Position numbers and translations under genes: made by a program. From Candidatus Amulumruptor caecigallinarius (GTDB lineage Bacteria > Bacteroidota > Bacteroidia > Bacteroidales > Muribaculaceae), in the NCBI GenBank assembly GCA_023665605.1, contig JAMPDP010000009.1, positions 1 through 40,445 of the forward strand: a DNA stretch of 40,445 nt, read 5' to 3'. Positions 23,601-30,632 of this stretch are shown piece by piece (positions within the stretch are counted from its first letter, which is position 1; each line of letters opens with the position of its first letter). The notes beneath the pieces were generated by a model, which was not told the origin of the DNA, ran no database searches, and worked only from the letters and a program-made list of their open reading frames with translations.

Positions 23601-25205
23601 GTGAGCATCTCACCCAACGGCGGCAAGGTGAAGGGCACAAGCACCATCACCGTGACCATCGCCAACGATGCCACGAGCATCAGCGCCAGCTTCGGCGGCA
23701 AGAGCCTGAGCCTGAACAACGGCAGCAACACCGTGACCGTCAGCCAGTATCTCAATGACGGCCAGCAGGGCACGCTGAGCGTGACCGCCAAGAATGACCT
23801 CGGCGAGGCCACGGCAAGCGCCAGCTTCAGCCGCGACGACACCACCCCTGTGTACAGCGGGAACCTCACCGGCGACTGGCGCGAGCTGAGCATCTACCAG
23901 ATTATGGTGGGCTCATTCCAGCACGGCGACGGCGGGGCCTCCGGCTACAGCCAGATGTGGGGCCCAGAGGGGCACCGCAAGAACGGCAACCTGCGCGGCA
24001 TCATCAACGCCCTTGACTACATCAAGGAGCTGGGCATGAACGCCATATGGATGACCCCGGTGTTTGACTCCAGCAACGGCGGCAACGGCGACGAGCGACT
24101 GAAGGCCACCGGCTACTTCTGCAACAACTACTTCGCCATCGACCCTCACTTCGGCACCGAAGCTGAGTTTGACGAACTGGTCAGCAAGGCTCACGAGAAG
24201 GGTATCTACATCATACTTGACGGCGTGTTCGGGCATCACAGCAACGCCACCGGGGCATCGCCCGGCGGCAAGTACATCGACAACCGCACGGCCTCCAACG
24301 TGCGCGGCAACGACGCGGGCAACATCGCCTTCCCCGGCTCGCTGGATTACTTCAAGGAGGTGATCCGCTACTGGATGAACCGTGGCGTGGACGGCTGGCG
24401 CCTTGACCAGTGCTACCAGGTGTATCAGGGTGGTCACAACTACTGGAAAGACCTGCGCGAGGAGTGCGAGCGCGTAGCCGCCGAGCGCAAGTCACGCGGC
24501 GAGAAGTGGGGCACCCTCGGCTACATGGTAGGTGAGGACTGGACCAGTGCCGGCAACATCACCGTGACCCAGCAGGATGGCCTCAAGAGCGTGATGGACT
24601 TTGACGGCAAGGACAACATAGTGAACCTGAGCAGCGGCGTGGGCTCCATCGGCTGGTTCCTGAGCAACGACTCTCAGAGCCGCGGCTACCGCGATTCCGG
24701 TGTGAACGCCACCCTCTTCCTGAGCAACCATGACACCTCACGCGTGGGTGACTTCGTGGATGTTAACTCCCGCCCGAAGGAGTTGATGACCCGCCACGCC
24801 GCCGTGGCAGCCTACTCAGGCCCCACCTGCACCTATTACGGTGACGAGATTGGCGACAAGAGCGGCAACAGCGAGCCAGACAACAAGGCGCGCACCTCGG
24901 GTCGCCTGAGTGGCTTCAACTCCAACGAGCAGATGGTGCATGACTTCGTGGCCAAGTGCTTCAAGGCCCGCGGCGAGAATCCGGCCCTGTGGCGCGGCAG
25001 CGTTCAGCGTCAGCAGCAGGGCAACAATGTGGAGATCATCACCAAGACCGACTCGCAGACCGGCAACAAGGTGGTGTGCATCTTCACCTCGGAGAATGCC
25101 ACGGTTAACATCGGTGGCACCGGCGAGGACCTGCTCAACGGCGGCAGCGTCAGCGGCAACGTGAGCGTAGAGGCCTGGGTACCCAAGTTCATCCGCATGA
25201 ACTGA
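20610..25205 (+). CDS. Secreted double GH13 amylase with starch-binding modules
   Basis: The 1531-residue enzyme has a signal peptide ending near ALA (residues 1-30) and a short beta domain (about 30-125). The first GH13 barrel (about 135-600) has DIVINH (261-266), nucleophile Asp425 in GFRCDTAKH, acid/base Glu471 in MTGECF, and Asp536 in SSHD. A chitobiase-like C-terminal module (about 710-788), two CBM26-like modules (about 800-885 and 902-990, each with SWPG or GWPG), and an Ig-like domain (about 995-1080) follow. The second GH13 barrel (about 1087-1440) has DGVFGHH (1204-1210), Asp1266 in GWRLDQ, Glu1309 in VGEDW and Asp1375 in SNHD. Both active sites look complete. It probably degrades extracellular starch or glycogen. 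No susC/susD pair adjoins it. Confidence 0.93.
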   Translation: MKKHKQSLRTRLAVMMGLLASCVTGVALAAVNSGDATLSELEMRIDGKNIIQGFTPSRTDYTVELDDASMVTIAAVPKASDATVSITLNGTPMTNLSLANLDGGDNTIIYSVKSGSATKSYTVKVKTPEVLRQNVFDWKNATVYFVITDRFYNGDTSNDNSYHRKRVNGADWATFHGGDLRGLTQKLDYLDKLGINAIWITAPYEQMHGWTGGKNDAFPHYAFHGYYALDWTYMDRNMGTIADMKNFVTEAHKRGIRVVMDIVINHTGYSTLDDCVDYDFGNFNGTPQAGWVPSGNPYSMWAENNAVSFNANSQGKWGNWWSGWVRAFGDRDWGQSAGFAREGGDDKTMSLAGLPDVVTESTSSVAIPPFLKKKWAAETSGDYANYRLPNVDAWRQDNKGAPADYLINWLAGWVEYFGIDGFRCDTAKHVELNRWNQLKQACKQALKNWRTSDRADEYAKTWTDDFWMTGECFGWQHGDTGYFSQGGFDSMINFAFNSSEGSQGRTPTTDDWAYYSNFCNANASNPQVLNYVSSHDTGLHRPGDQKKVADMLLLCPGGAQIYYGDETSRGYMDGCGGDASMTTRSDFNWDAVDNAVNKHWQKVGQFRRRNVAVGAGINTSLGSDTYGRKYDKNGYQNAVVIRLNTSAGQSYTVNVGDHFADGAKVMDGYNTATVATVSGGKVTMPASGSILLIEPYGKISSDPVIVNPPNPSAPVVTASPASGATFDDNITVTLTANPSVAIHYTTDGSTPTASSAVYSSPLTFTSTVTVQTYVANEAGSNVQSFTYTKNDIVTPPTPTGHVVYFDNSSANWGSVYCYAWSQGASDQNAGWPGVQMTKVDGNVYSYKADNAYVNVIFSNGSGDQTGDLSWKDGYIYKKDGSSSQYQGGGDDPTPPTPVDGTVKVYYKGSWNPVNVYIYADGQGDNGSWPGKAMTKESGKDYWSYTVPDNLKNGQVIFNNGSEQYPAAQQPGLQLSGKSMMYDGSNWSEFSEGPQKPTVSISPNGGKVKGTSTITVTIANDATSISASFGGKSLSLNNGSNTVTVSQYLNDGQQGTLSVTAKNDLGEATASASFSRDDTTPVYSGNLTGDWRELSIYQIMVGSFQHGDGGASGYSQMWGPEGHRKNGNLRGIINALDYIKELGMNAIWMTPVFDSSNGGNGDERLKATGYFCNNYFAIDPHFGTEAEFDELVSKAHEKGIYIILDGVFGHHSNATGASPGGKYIDNRTASNVRGNDAGNIAFPGSLDYFKEVIRYWMNRGVDGWRLDQCYQVYQGGHNYWKDLREECERVAAERKSRGEKWGTLGYMVGEDWTSAGNITVTQQDGLKSVMDFDGKDNIVNLSSGVGSIGWFLSNDSQSRGYRDSGVNATLFLSNHDTSRVGDFVDVNSRPKELMTRHAAVAAYSGPTCTYYGDEIGDKSGNSEPDNKARTSGRLSGFNSNEQMVHDFVAKCFKARGENPALWRGSVQRQQQGNNVEIITKTDSQTGNKVVCIFTSENATVNIGGTGEDLLNGGSVSGNVSVEAWVPKFIRMN

Positions 25206-25233
25206 CCTCACCCCCAGATCTGACAACAGCTTC

Positions 25234-25276
25234 CCGCCCCTTGCGCAAATCCATGCGCGAGGGGCGGTTGTTTTTT
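25234..25276 (+). terminator. Strong terminator after the amylase gene
   Basis: CCGCCCCTTGCGC and GCGCGAGGGGCGG form a 13-position stem with one mismatch around an AAATCCAT loop, followed by TTGTTTTTT. It closes the GLUG/amylase transcription unit. Confidence 0.88.
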
Positions 25277-25310
25277 GGGGGGATTGCAGGCGAGAATCCA
25301 AGGTTGGTGT

Positions 25311-25405
25311 TGTAAATCGGCGTCCTGCGGACGCCATTTGCTGTGACGCCGTTAACCCAGGATGCCTGCGCTATCGCTCCGGCTTCCGGGGCTACGAGTA
25401 AATCG
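25311..25405 (+). repeat. REP-like repeat, family A copy 3
   Basis: TGTAAATCGGCGTCCTGCGG with its palindromic GGACGCC, then the GGATGCC/GGCTTCC hairpin and GGGGCTACGAGTAAATC. It is directly followed by the family B element, as in the 32 kb island. Confidence 0.8.
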
Positions 25406-25536
25406 GAGGGTGTCGCAAAACCGTCAATTTCCGTCAATTTGTAGGGATGCACCGTGGTGCATCCGCTGATTTACAGATTGTTGCGCCGGATGCACCACGG
25501 TGCATCCCTACAAGCTGCCGGTTATGCGGCACCCTC
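25406..25536. repeat. MITE-like nested palindrome, family B copy 1
   Basis: Eighteen-base ends GAGGGTGTCGCAAAACCG (25406-25423) and CGGTTATGCGGCACCCTC (25519-25536) are inverted repeats with two mismatches. Inside, GTAGGGATGCACC...GGTGCATCC and its reverse complement face each other across GCTGATTTACAGATTGTTGC. Each half is itself a palindrome. No coding capacity. Copy 2 lies at 32595-32720. Confidence 0.85.
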
Positions 25537-25557
25537 AAGCGTTATAACGAGATATTG

Positions 25558-25590
25558 GAGCCCCGGAGCGGTATGGGCGCTTCGGGGCTC
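25558..25590 (-). terminator. Hairpin downstream of the bacterioferritin-like gene
   Basis: GAGCCCCGGAGCG and CGCTTCGGGGCTC pair with one mismatch around a short loop, 30 bases after the minus-strand gene's stop. No T-tract follows, so it may stabilise the 3' end rather than terminate. Confidence 0.45.
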
Positions 25591-25621
25591 GGGGCGGTTG
25601 TTCATGGTGATGTGTCGGGGG

Positions 25622-26077
25622 TCAGAGCTGGGACTGGAGCCAGTTCTTGTCGCCAATCTTCTTGATCTGCTCGATGTTGCGCTGCATCCAGTAGAGGTCC
25701 TCCTCCTCGTCCTTGTAATACTCCTTGAGCAGGTCGTAGGTGGTGACATCCTCGGCTATCTCCTTCATGCACTTGGCGACGAGCTCGAGACCTGGAATCT
25801 GGGTGTCGAGCTCAGCCTTGACGTACTCTACGGGGTCGCGGTAGAGCTTGGTGGCCTTGCGGTCCTCGAGCTTGAGGTCTCCGCCGAGGTCAAGCAGACG
25901 GGTTGCGAACTTCTCGACCCAGCCATACTCCTCGGCAGAGTGGGCGGCATACTGCTCGGCGAGCTTGGTGTAGCCTTCGTAGGCGAAGATGCGGCTCTGG
26001 AGCTTGTGCTCGAAGGCGTTGTCAGAGAGGTTGGTAACGAAGAATTGCAGAGCCTTGATGGATTCCTTGAAGTTCAT
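25622..26077 (-). CDS. Bacterioferritin-like protein with altered metal sites
   Basis: The 151-residue, four-helix protein aligns by eye along its length with bacterioferritin, ending IKKIGDKNWLQSQL as E. coli Bfr ends IQKMGLQNYLQAQI. The diiron ligands are only partly kept. Glu50 and Glu124 match Glu51 and Glu127, and Glu89 probably matches Glu94. Bfr His54 is Trp53, His130 is Asp127, and Glu18 falls on a Leu/Ser. The haem ligand Met52 is Tyr51. So it may not be a normal ferroxidase or haem-bearing Bfr. The length is close to the family norm. The comparison is from memory of E. coli Bfr and needs a proper alignment. Confidence 0.72.
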   Translation of the reverse strand: MNFKESIKALQFFVTNLSDNAFEHKLQSRIFAYEGYTKLAEQYAAHSAEEYGWVEKFATRLLDLGGDLKLEDRKATKLYRDPVEYVKAELDTQIPGLELVAKCMKEIAEDVTTYDLLKEYYKDEEEDLYWMQRNIEQIKKIGDKNWLQSQL

Positions 26078-26223
26078 ATGTGAGATGTCTTTACAGTTAA
26101 TTGATTTTCTGATACCTTAACGATACGGCATGCGCGGGTGTTCACTTTATTAGTGTTTATTCACACAGCGCGAGGCCATGCGGAAAGGACAAGGAGCTGA
26201 TTGAGAGAGCGTGGCGCAGACGG

Positions 26224-26254
26224 TTGCCCAGGCGGACGGGAATTTGTATATTTG
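26224..26254 (+). promoter_or_regulatory. Promoter of the DUF5606-flippase unit
   Basis: TATATTTG at 26247-26254 has a TTG at 26224-26226 exactly 20 bases upstream. The ATG follows 69 bases after the box. Confidence 0.7.
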
Positions 26255-26323
26255 CGACGGCTTTTGCCCGAGGGGCCATTGGCCTGACACTGAATATTCC
26301 TAACTATATCATAAACGCATCAG

Positions 26324-26758
26324 ATGATTAGCAAGATTTTGTCAATCGCGGGCCGTCCGGGCCTGTATCGCCTGGTAAGCCCGGGGAAGAATATGCTCAT
26401 CGTGGAGTCACTTGCAGACGGCAAGCGCTTTCCGGCGTATGCCCGTGACAGGGTTATGTCGCTGGGTGACATCTCCATCTACACCAACGACGGCGGCGAT
26501 ACCCGCCTTGGCGAGGTACTTGAGATGGTGAAGGCCAAGACCGGGGGCAAGCCCGTGGACATCAAGGGAATAGGCAATGAGGCCGCGCTGCGCGAGTACT
26601 TTGCCACGGTGATGCCTGACTATGACCCTGACCGCGTGTATGGCAGCGACATCCGCAAGCTGCTGCAGTGGTACAACCAGCTGCTTGCCGCCGGCATCAC
26701 CGACTTCGTCAAGGAGGAGGAGGCCAAGGAGGAAGCTGCGGACGAGAAAGCGGAGTAA
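26324..26758 (+). CDS. DUF5606 domain protein
   Basis: The 144-residue cytoplasmic protein starts MISKILSIAGRPGLYRLVSP and continues KNMLIVESLADGKRF, the conserved opening of DUF5606, a Bacteroidota family of unknown function. The middle is mixed alpha/beta, and the last 20 residues are very acidic and Glu/Ala-rich. It is 24 bases upstream of the flippase gene and probably shares its promoter. No function is assigned. Confidence 0.85.
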   Translation: MISKILSIAGRPGLYRLVSPGKNMLIVESLADGKRFPAYARDRVMSLGDISIYTNDGGDTRLGEVLEMVKAKTGGKPVDIKGIGNEAALREYFATVMPDYDPDRVYGSDIRKLLQWYNQLLAAGITDFVKEEEAKEEAADEKAE

Positions 26759-26782
26759 CCGCCACAACCTCTTAGCGTCATC

Positions 26783-28213
26783 ATGTCAGAGCTGAAGACC
26801 AAGACTGTGAAAGGGATGCTCTGGGGGGCGGCAGAACGCTTCTCGGTGCAGGGCGTGCAGTTTGTGGTGATGCTGGTGATGGCGCGTCTGCTCACGCCGC
26901 GTGACTATGGCCTGGTGGGGATGATAGCCATCTTCACAGCCGTGTCGCAGGTGCTGGTGGAGAGCGGCTTCACGCAGGCCCTGATTCGCAAGAAGGATCG
27001 CAGCCGCGTGGATGACTCCACGGTGTTCTACTTCAACACGGTGCTGAGCTTGGTGCTCTACGGCGTGCTCTACCTCGGGGCACCGCTTGTGGCCCGGTTC
27101 TACGATATGCCGGAGCTGACGCAGGTGATGCGCGTGATAAGCATCGTGGTGGTGGTCAACGCCTTCGGGCTTGTGCAGCGGGCCGTGATGAGCGTGAACC
27201 TCGACTTCAAGTCGCAGGCCAAGGCGAGCTTCACGGCCGCCATCATCTCAGGCATCGCGGGAATCACCCTGGCGTTGACCGGCCACGGGGTGTGGGCGCT
27301 GGTGTGGCAGCAGATACTCAACGCCGCCATAGCTACTGCTATGCTCTGGGTGCTTGCCAAGTGGCGGCCTGTCAGGGCGTTCTCATGGAGCTCGTTCAAG
27401 GAGCTGTTTGCCTTCGGGTCAAAGCTGATGGTGTCGGCACTGCTTGACCAGACGTGGAACAACATCTACGGCCTGGTGATAGGCAAATTTTTCCGCGCGG
27501 ACACGCTCGGCTACTACACCCGTGCGTCGAGTTTCGCGCAGCTCCCCACATCGAGCTTCGCGCAGATACTTAGCAAGGTGAGCTACCCGTCGCTGTGCAA
27601 ACTCCAGGAGGATGAGGCGAAACTCGCCGAGAGCTACCGCAAGTTTCTGCGTATGGCCGCTTTTGCAATCTTTCCGCTGACGATGCTGCTTGCGGGCATC
27701 GCAAGCCCGATGACAGTGGTCCTCATAGGCGAGAAGTGGCTGTATGCGGGGACGCTGCTGACCATCATCTGCTTCTCGCTGATGTGGATGCCGATACATG
27801 CTGTGAATCTGAACCTGCTGGTGGTGAAGGGGCGCTCCGACCTGTTTCTGCGTCTGGAGCTGTACAAGAAGGGGGTGGCCGCGCTGCTGATAGTTGCCAC
27901 CATCCCGCTTGGCATCGAGGCTGTGTGCTGGGGCCAGGTGGCCTCGTCGATAATAGCGTTTGCCATCAACACCCGCTACACCGGGCAGTTCATCAACATG
28001 GGTTTCTTCAGGCAGCTGCATGACATCACCCCGTCGCTGGGACTGTCGCTGCTGGTGTTCGCGGCGAGCTACAGCGCCACCTATATCTTTGCCAACGCGT
28101 GGGCCTCGCTGGCGGTGAGTGCCGTGGCCGGTCTGGCCGTGGCGGCGATAGCGATGGCGGCGCATCGGTTCACGGAGTTTGACGAGCTCAAGGCCATCAT
28201 CCGCAACCGCTGA
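26783..28213 (+). CDS. Wzx/WzxC-type polysaccharide flippase (MOP superfamily)
   Basis: The 476-residue protein has about 12-14 membrane helices and the family start KTVKGMLWGAAERFSVQGVQFVVMLVMARLLTPRDYGLVGM, here quoted in overlapping parts LWGAAERFSVQGVQ and ARLLTPRDYGLVGM. RAVMSVNLDFKSQAKAS and SSFAQLPTSSFAQILSKVSYPS are typical of the WzxC/TuaB branch. It probably moves undecaprenyl-linked glycan units across the inner membrane. The aminotransferase and glycosyltransferase that follow fit a surface-polysaccharide or glycoprotein-glycan pathway. Confidence 0.9.
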   Translation: MSELKTKTVKGMLWGAAERFSVQGVQFVVMLVMARLLTPRDYGLVGMIAIFTAVSQVLVESGFTQALIRKKDRSRVDDSTVFYFNTVLSLVLYGVLYLGAPLVARFYDMPELTQVMRVISIVVVVNAFGLVQRAVMSVNLDFKSQAKASFTAAIISGIAGITLALTGHGVWALVWQQILNAAIATAMLWVLAKWRPVRAFSWSSFKELFAFGSKLMVSALLDQTWNNIYGLVIGKFFRADTLGYYTRASSFAQLPTSSFAQILSKVSYPSLCKLQEDEAKLAESYRKFLRMAAFAIFPLTMLLAGIASPMTVVLIGEKWLYAGTLLTIICFSLMWMPIHAVNLNLLVVKGRSDLFLRLELYKKGVAALLIVATIPLGIEAVCWGQVASSIIAFAINTRYTGQFINMGFFRQLHDITPSLGLSLLVFAASYSATYIFANAWASLAVSAVAGLAVAAIAMAAHRFTEFDELKAIIRNR

Positions 28214-28364
28214 GCCTGAGTCCAAAAGGGGGCATCGGCAAAACAAAATTGCGGCTGAGGCATTATATATAGCGTAACGACACGCCGCAAACACGCCGGA
28301 GCAAGACACCGCCTTGCACGACACGGCATAACAAAGGACAACATAACTGACATTCATCCACGTT

Positions 28365-29477
28365 ATGAACAACGAACCGCAAATCACCGTCACCTCTCCC
28401 CTGCTGCCTGACCTTGAAGATTTTCAGGCTGAGCTGCGCAAGATTTGGGACAGCAAGTGGATCACCAATAACGGCGACTACCACAAGAAGCTGGAGGCCG
28501 CGCTGGCCGAGTATCTCAAGGTTCCGTATGTGAGCCTGTTCACCAACGGCACGCTCCCGCTGATTACCGCGCTGCAGGCGCTGCGCATCACCGGTGAGGT
28601 GATCACTACCCCATACAGCTTCGTGGCCACGACACACTCGCTGTGGTGGAACGGCATCAAGCCGGTGTTTGTGGACATCGACCCGGCCACAGGGTGCATC
28701 AACCCCGAGCTGATAGAGGCCGCCATCACTCCGCGCACCACGGCCATCATGCCGGTGCATGTGTATGGCAAGCCGTGTGACACCAAGCGCATCAAGGAGA
28801 TAGCTGACCGCTACGGGCTTAAGGTGATCTATGACGCCGCCCATGCCTTCGGTGTGGAGGTGGATGGCAAAAGCGTGCTTGCCGAGGGTGATATGTCGAC
28901 GCTGTCGTTCCATGCCACGAAGGTGTTCAACACCATTGAGGGTGGCGCGATGGTGATGCCCACCAAGGAGATGAAGCAGAGGGTGGACTACCTGAAGAAC
29001 TTCGGCTTCGCTGACGAGGTGACGGTGGTGGGACCCGGCATCAACTCCAAGATGGACGAGGTGCGCTCAGCCTACGGACTGCTGAACCTGCGACAGGTGG
29101 ATGCCGCCATCGAGGCTCGCCACAAGGCTGCCACGGCGTACCGCGAGGCCCTGCGCGACGTGGAAGGAATCTCGTTCTGGGACGATATGCCGGGCGTGCG
29201 CCACAATTACAGCTACTTCCCCATCTTCGTGGATGGGGAGAAATATGGCATGACCCGCGACGAGCTGTATGCCAAGATGCGCGAGCGCAACGTGCTGGGT
29301 CGCCGCTACTTCTACCCGCTTATCAGCGAGTTCTCCACTTACAGGTCGCTGCCGTCGGCCACCAAGGAGAATCTGCCTGTGGCTCATGCTATGGCCGACA
29401 GCGTGATCTGCCTCCCGATGCACCATGCGTTGAGCGAGCATGACGTGGAGCGTGTGATAGACTGCATAGTGAAATGA
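28365..29477 (+). CDS. DegT/DnrJ/EryC1/StrS-family sugar aminotransferase
   Basis: The 370-residue PLP enzyme probably aminates a keto-sugar nucleotide. Diagnostic features: FTNGTLPLITALQAL near the PLP phosphate, VITTPYSFVATTHS, DAAHAFGVEVDG with the PLP-pairing Asp, and SFHATKVFNTIEGG with the Schiff-base Lys186. Length and motif order are normal for the family. The exact sugar cannot be read. It overlaps the GT2 gene by four bases (ATGA), so the two are translationally coupled. The 151 bases before it contain no clear promoter. Confidence 0.92.
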   Translation: MNNEPQITVTSPLLPDLEDFQAELRKIWDSKWITNNGDYHKKLEAALAEYLKVPYVSLFTNGTLPLITALQALRITGEVITTPYSFVATTHSLWWNGIKPVFVDIDPATGCINPELIEAAITPRTTAIMPVHVYGKPCDTKRIKEIADRYGLKVIYDAAHAFGVEVDGKSVLAEGDMSTLSFHATKVFNTIEGGAMVMPTKEMKQRVDYLKNFGFADEVTVVGPGINSKMDEVRSAYGLLNLRQVDAAIEARHKAATAYREALRDVEGISFWDDMPGVRHNYSYFPIFVDGEKYGMTRDELYAKMRERNVLGRRYFYPLISEFSTYRSLPSATKENLPVAHAMADSVICLPMHHALSEHDVERVIDCIVK

Positions 29478-30463
29478 GCGACGCCGCCACTGATATTCGC
29501 TCGACCAAGAGTACCGCTTCGGGCAAAGCGGGCACGGACGTTCGCCCCAAGGTGAGCGTGATCAGCCTGACGTACAATCAGGCAGACTTTGTGCGCCGGG
29601 CACTGGAGGGGATGGTGAGCCAGCAGACCGACTTCCCGTTCGAGGTGGTGATACATGACGATGCCTCGACGGATGGCACTGCCGACATCATCCGCGAGTA
29701 TCAGGCGCGTTACCCGGACATCATCAAGCCTATTCTGCGCACCGAGAACCTGTTCAGCAAGGAGCGGTCGCTGCGCACGGTAATCCGTCAGGTGGTGGAT
29801 GCCACGCAGGGTGAGTATATAGCCAACTGTGAGGGTGATGACTACTGGACAGACCCGTACAAGCTGGCCAAACAGGCCGCCATACTTGATGCGCATCCCG
29901 AGGTGAGTATGGTCTACACCAACTTCAAGCGCGTGGACGAGAATGACGAGGAGCTGGTGAGCGACACGTATGTGGACATTCAGAAGGATTATGAGTCAGG
30001 CGCGCTGTTCGCGCGGATGATTGACAATAACTTCCCGCTGACGGTGAGCATCATGGAGCGTCGGGAGGTGTTTTACCACCCGGTGTTGCTGAGCTGCCCG
30101 GAGCAATATGACTACACGATGGCCTGCTCCTCGGCCCTGGCGGGTGAGCTCTACTTCCTGCCGGAGGTGACCTGCGCCTACCGTCAGAACCGCGAGAGCT
30201 TCACGTTCCGTCACCACGGGATAATGACGGCCAACGATGCGATAGTGCGCTATCACTTCACGCGAGCTTATCTCAAGGAGCCTCAGTGGCGCAAGAGCGG
30301 CGAGTATCACCGCCGCATCATGCGCTCGATAGCGGGCATCATGGTTCGCAAGCGGCTGATGATGAGGGGCAAGTTCTACAAGCTGCTGCTCACCACGCCG
30401 GCTCTGTGGCCCTACATCCCCGGGGCCTTGCTGGGCAAGCTGACGGGGAGGAAGTCAGGCTGA
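29474..30463 (+). CDS. GT2-family glycosyltransferase
   Basis: The 329-residue protein has a GT-A fold: VSVISLTYNQADFVRRALEG, then FEVVIHDDASTDGT (HDDAS at 61-65) and CEGDDYWTDPYK with the metal-binding DxD-like Gly-Asp-Asp at 121-123. The last 60 residues are basic and may attach to the membrane. It starts within the aminotransferase stop and probably adds the amino sugar made by that pathway; donor and acceptor are unknown. Confidence 0.9.
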   Translation: MSDAATDIRSTKSTASGKAGTDVRPKVSVISLTYNQADFVRRALEGMVSQQTDFPFEVVIHDDASTDGTADIIREYQARYPDIIKPILRTENLFSKERSLRTVIRQVVDATQGEYIANCEGDDYWTDPYKLAKQAAILDAHPEVSMVYTNFKRVDENDEELVSDTYVDIQKDYESGALFARMIDNNFPLTVSIMERREVFYHPVLLSCPEQYDYTMACSSALAGELYFLPEVTCAYRQNRESFTFRHHGIMTANDAIVRYHFTRAYLKEPQWRKSGEYHRRIMRSIAGIMVRKRLMMRGKFYKLLLTTPALWPYIPGALLGKLTGRKSG

Positions 30464-30632
30464 TATTCCTTCGGGGAAGTGAACTTTTTAGGCCGGTGCG
30501 TCGCAACCAATGCGGTGTACCGGTTGTTCTATATGTGTAATAGTTCATATAACAGCGGGGATGCAGGATGCACTCTTTGCACCACTCACATCATCACCGA
30601 AATTCACGTTCACTTTCCGTCCTTAATTTCCT

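Noticed and set aside
26100-26215. Possible hairpin between the bacterioferritin-like gene and DUF5606
   Set aside because: CGCG-type arms can pair only with bulges and there is no T-tract; evidence is too weak to list.
27419-28393. Long minus-strand frame of 324 codons opposite the flippase gene
   Set aside because: It is antisense to a well-supported MOP flippase, is very rich in His, Arg and Gln as expected of a shadow frame in G+C-rich DNA, and shows no domain.
30464-30632. Promoter or terminator between the GT2 gene and the 508-residue secreted protein
   Set aside because: An ACTCTTTG and a CCGGT/ACCGG pair are present, but neither meets the TAnnTTTG consensus or has a T-tract.
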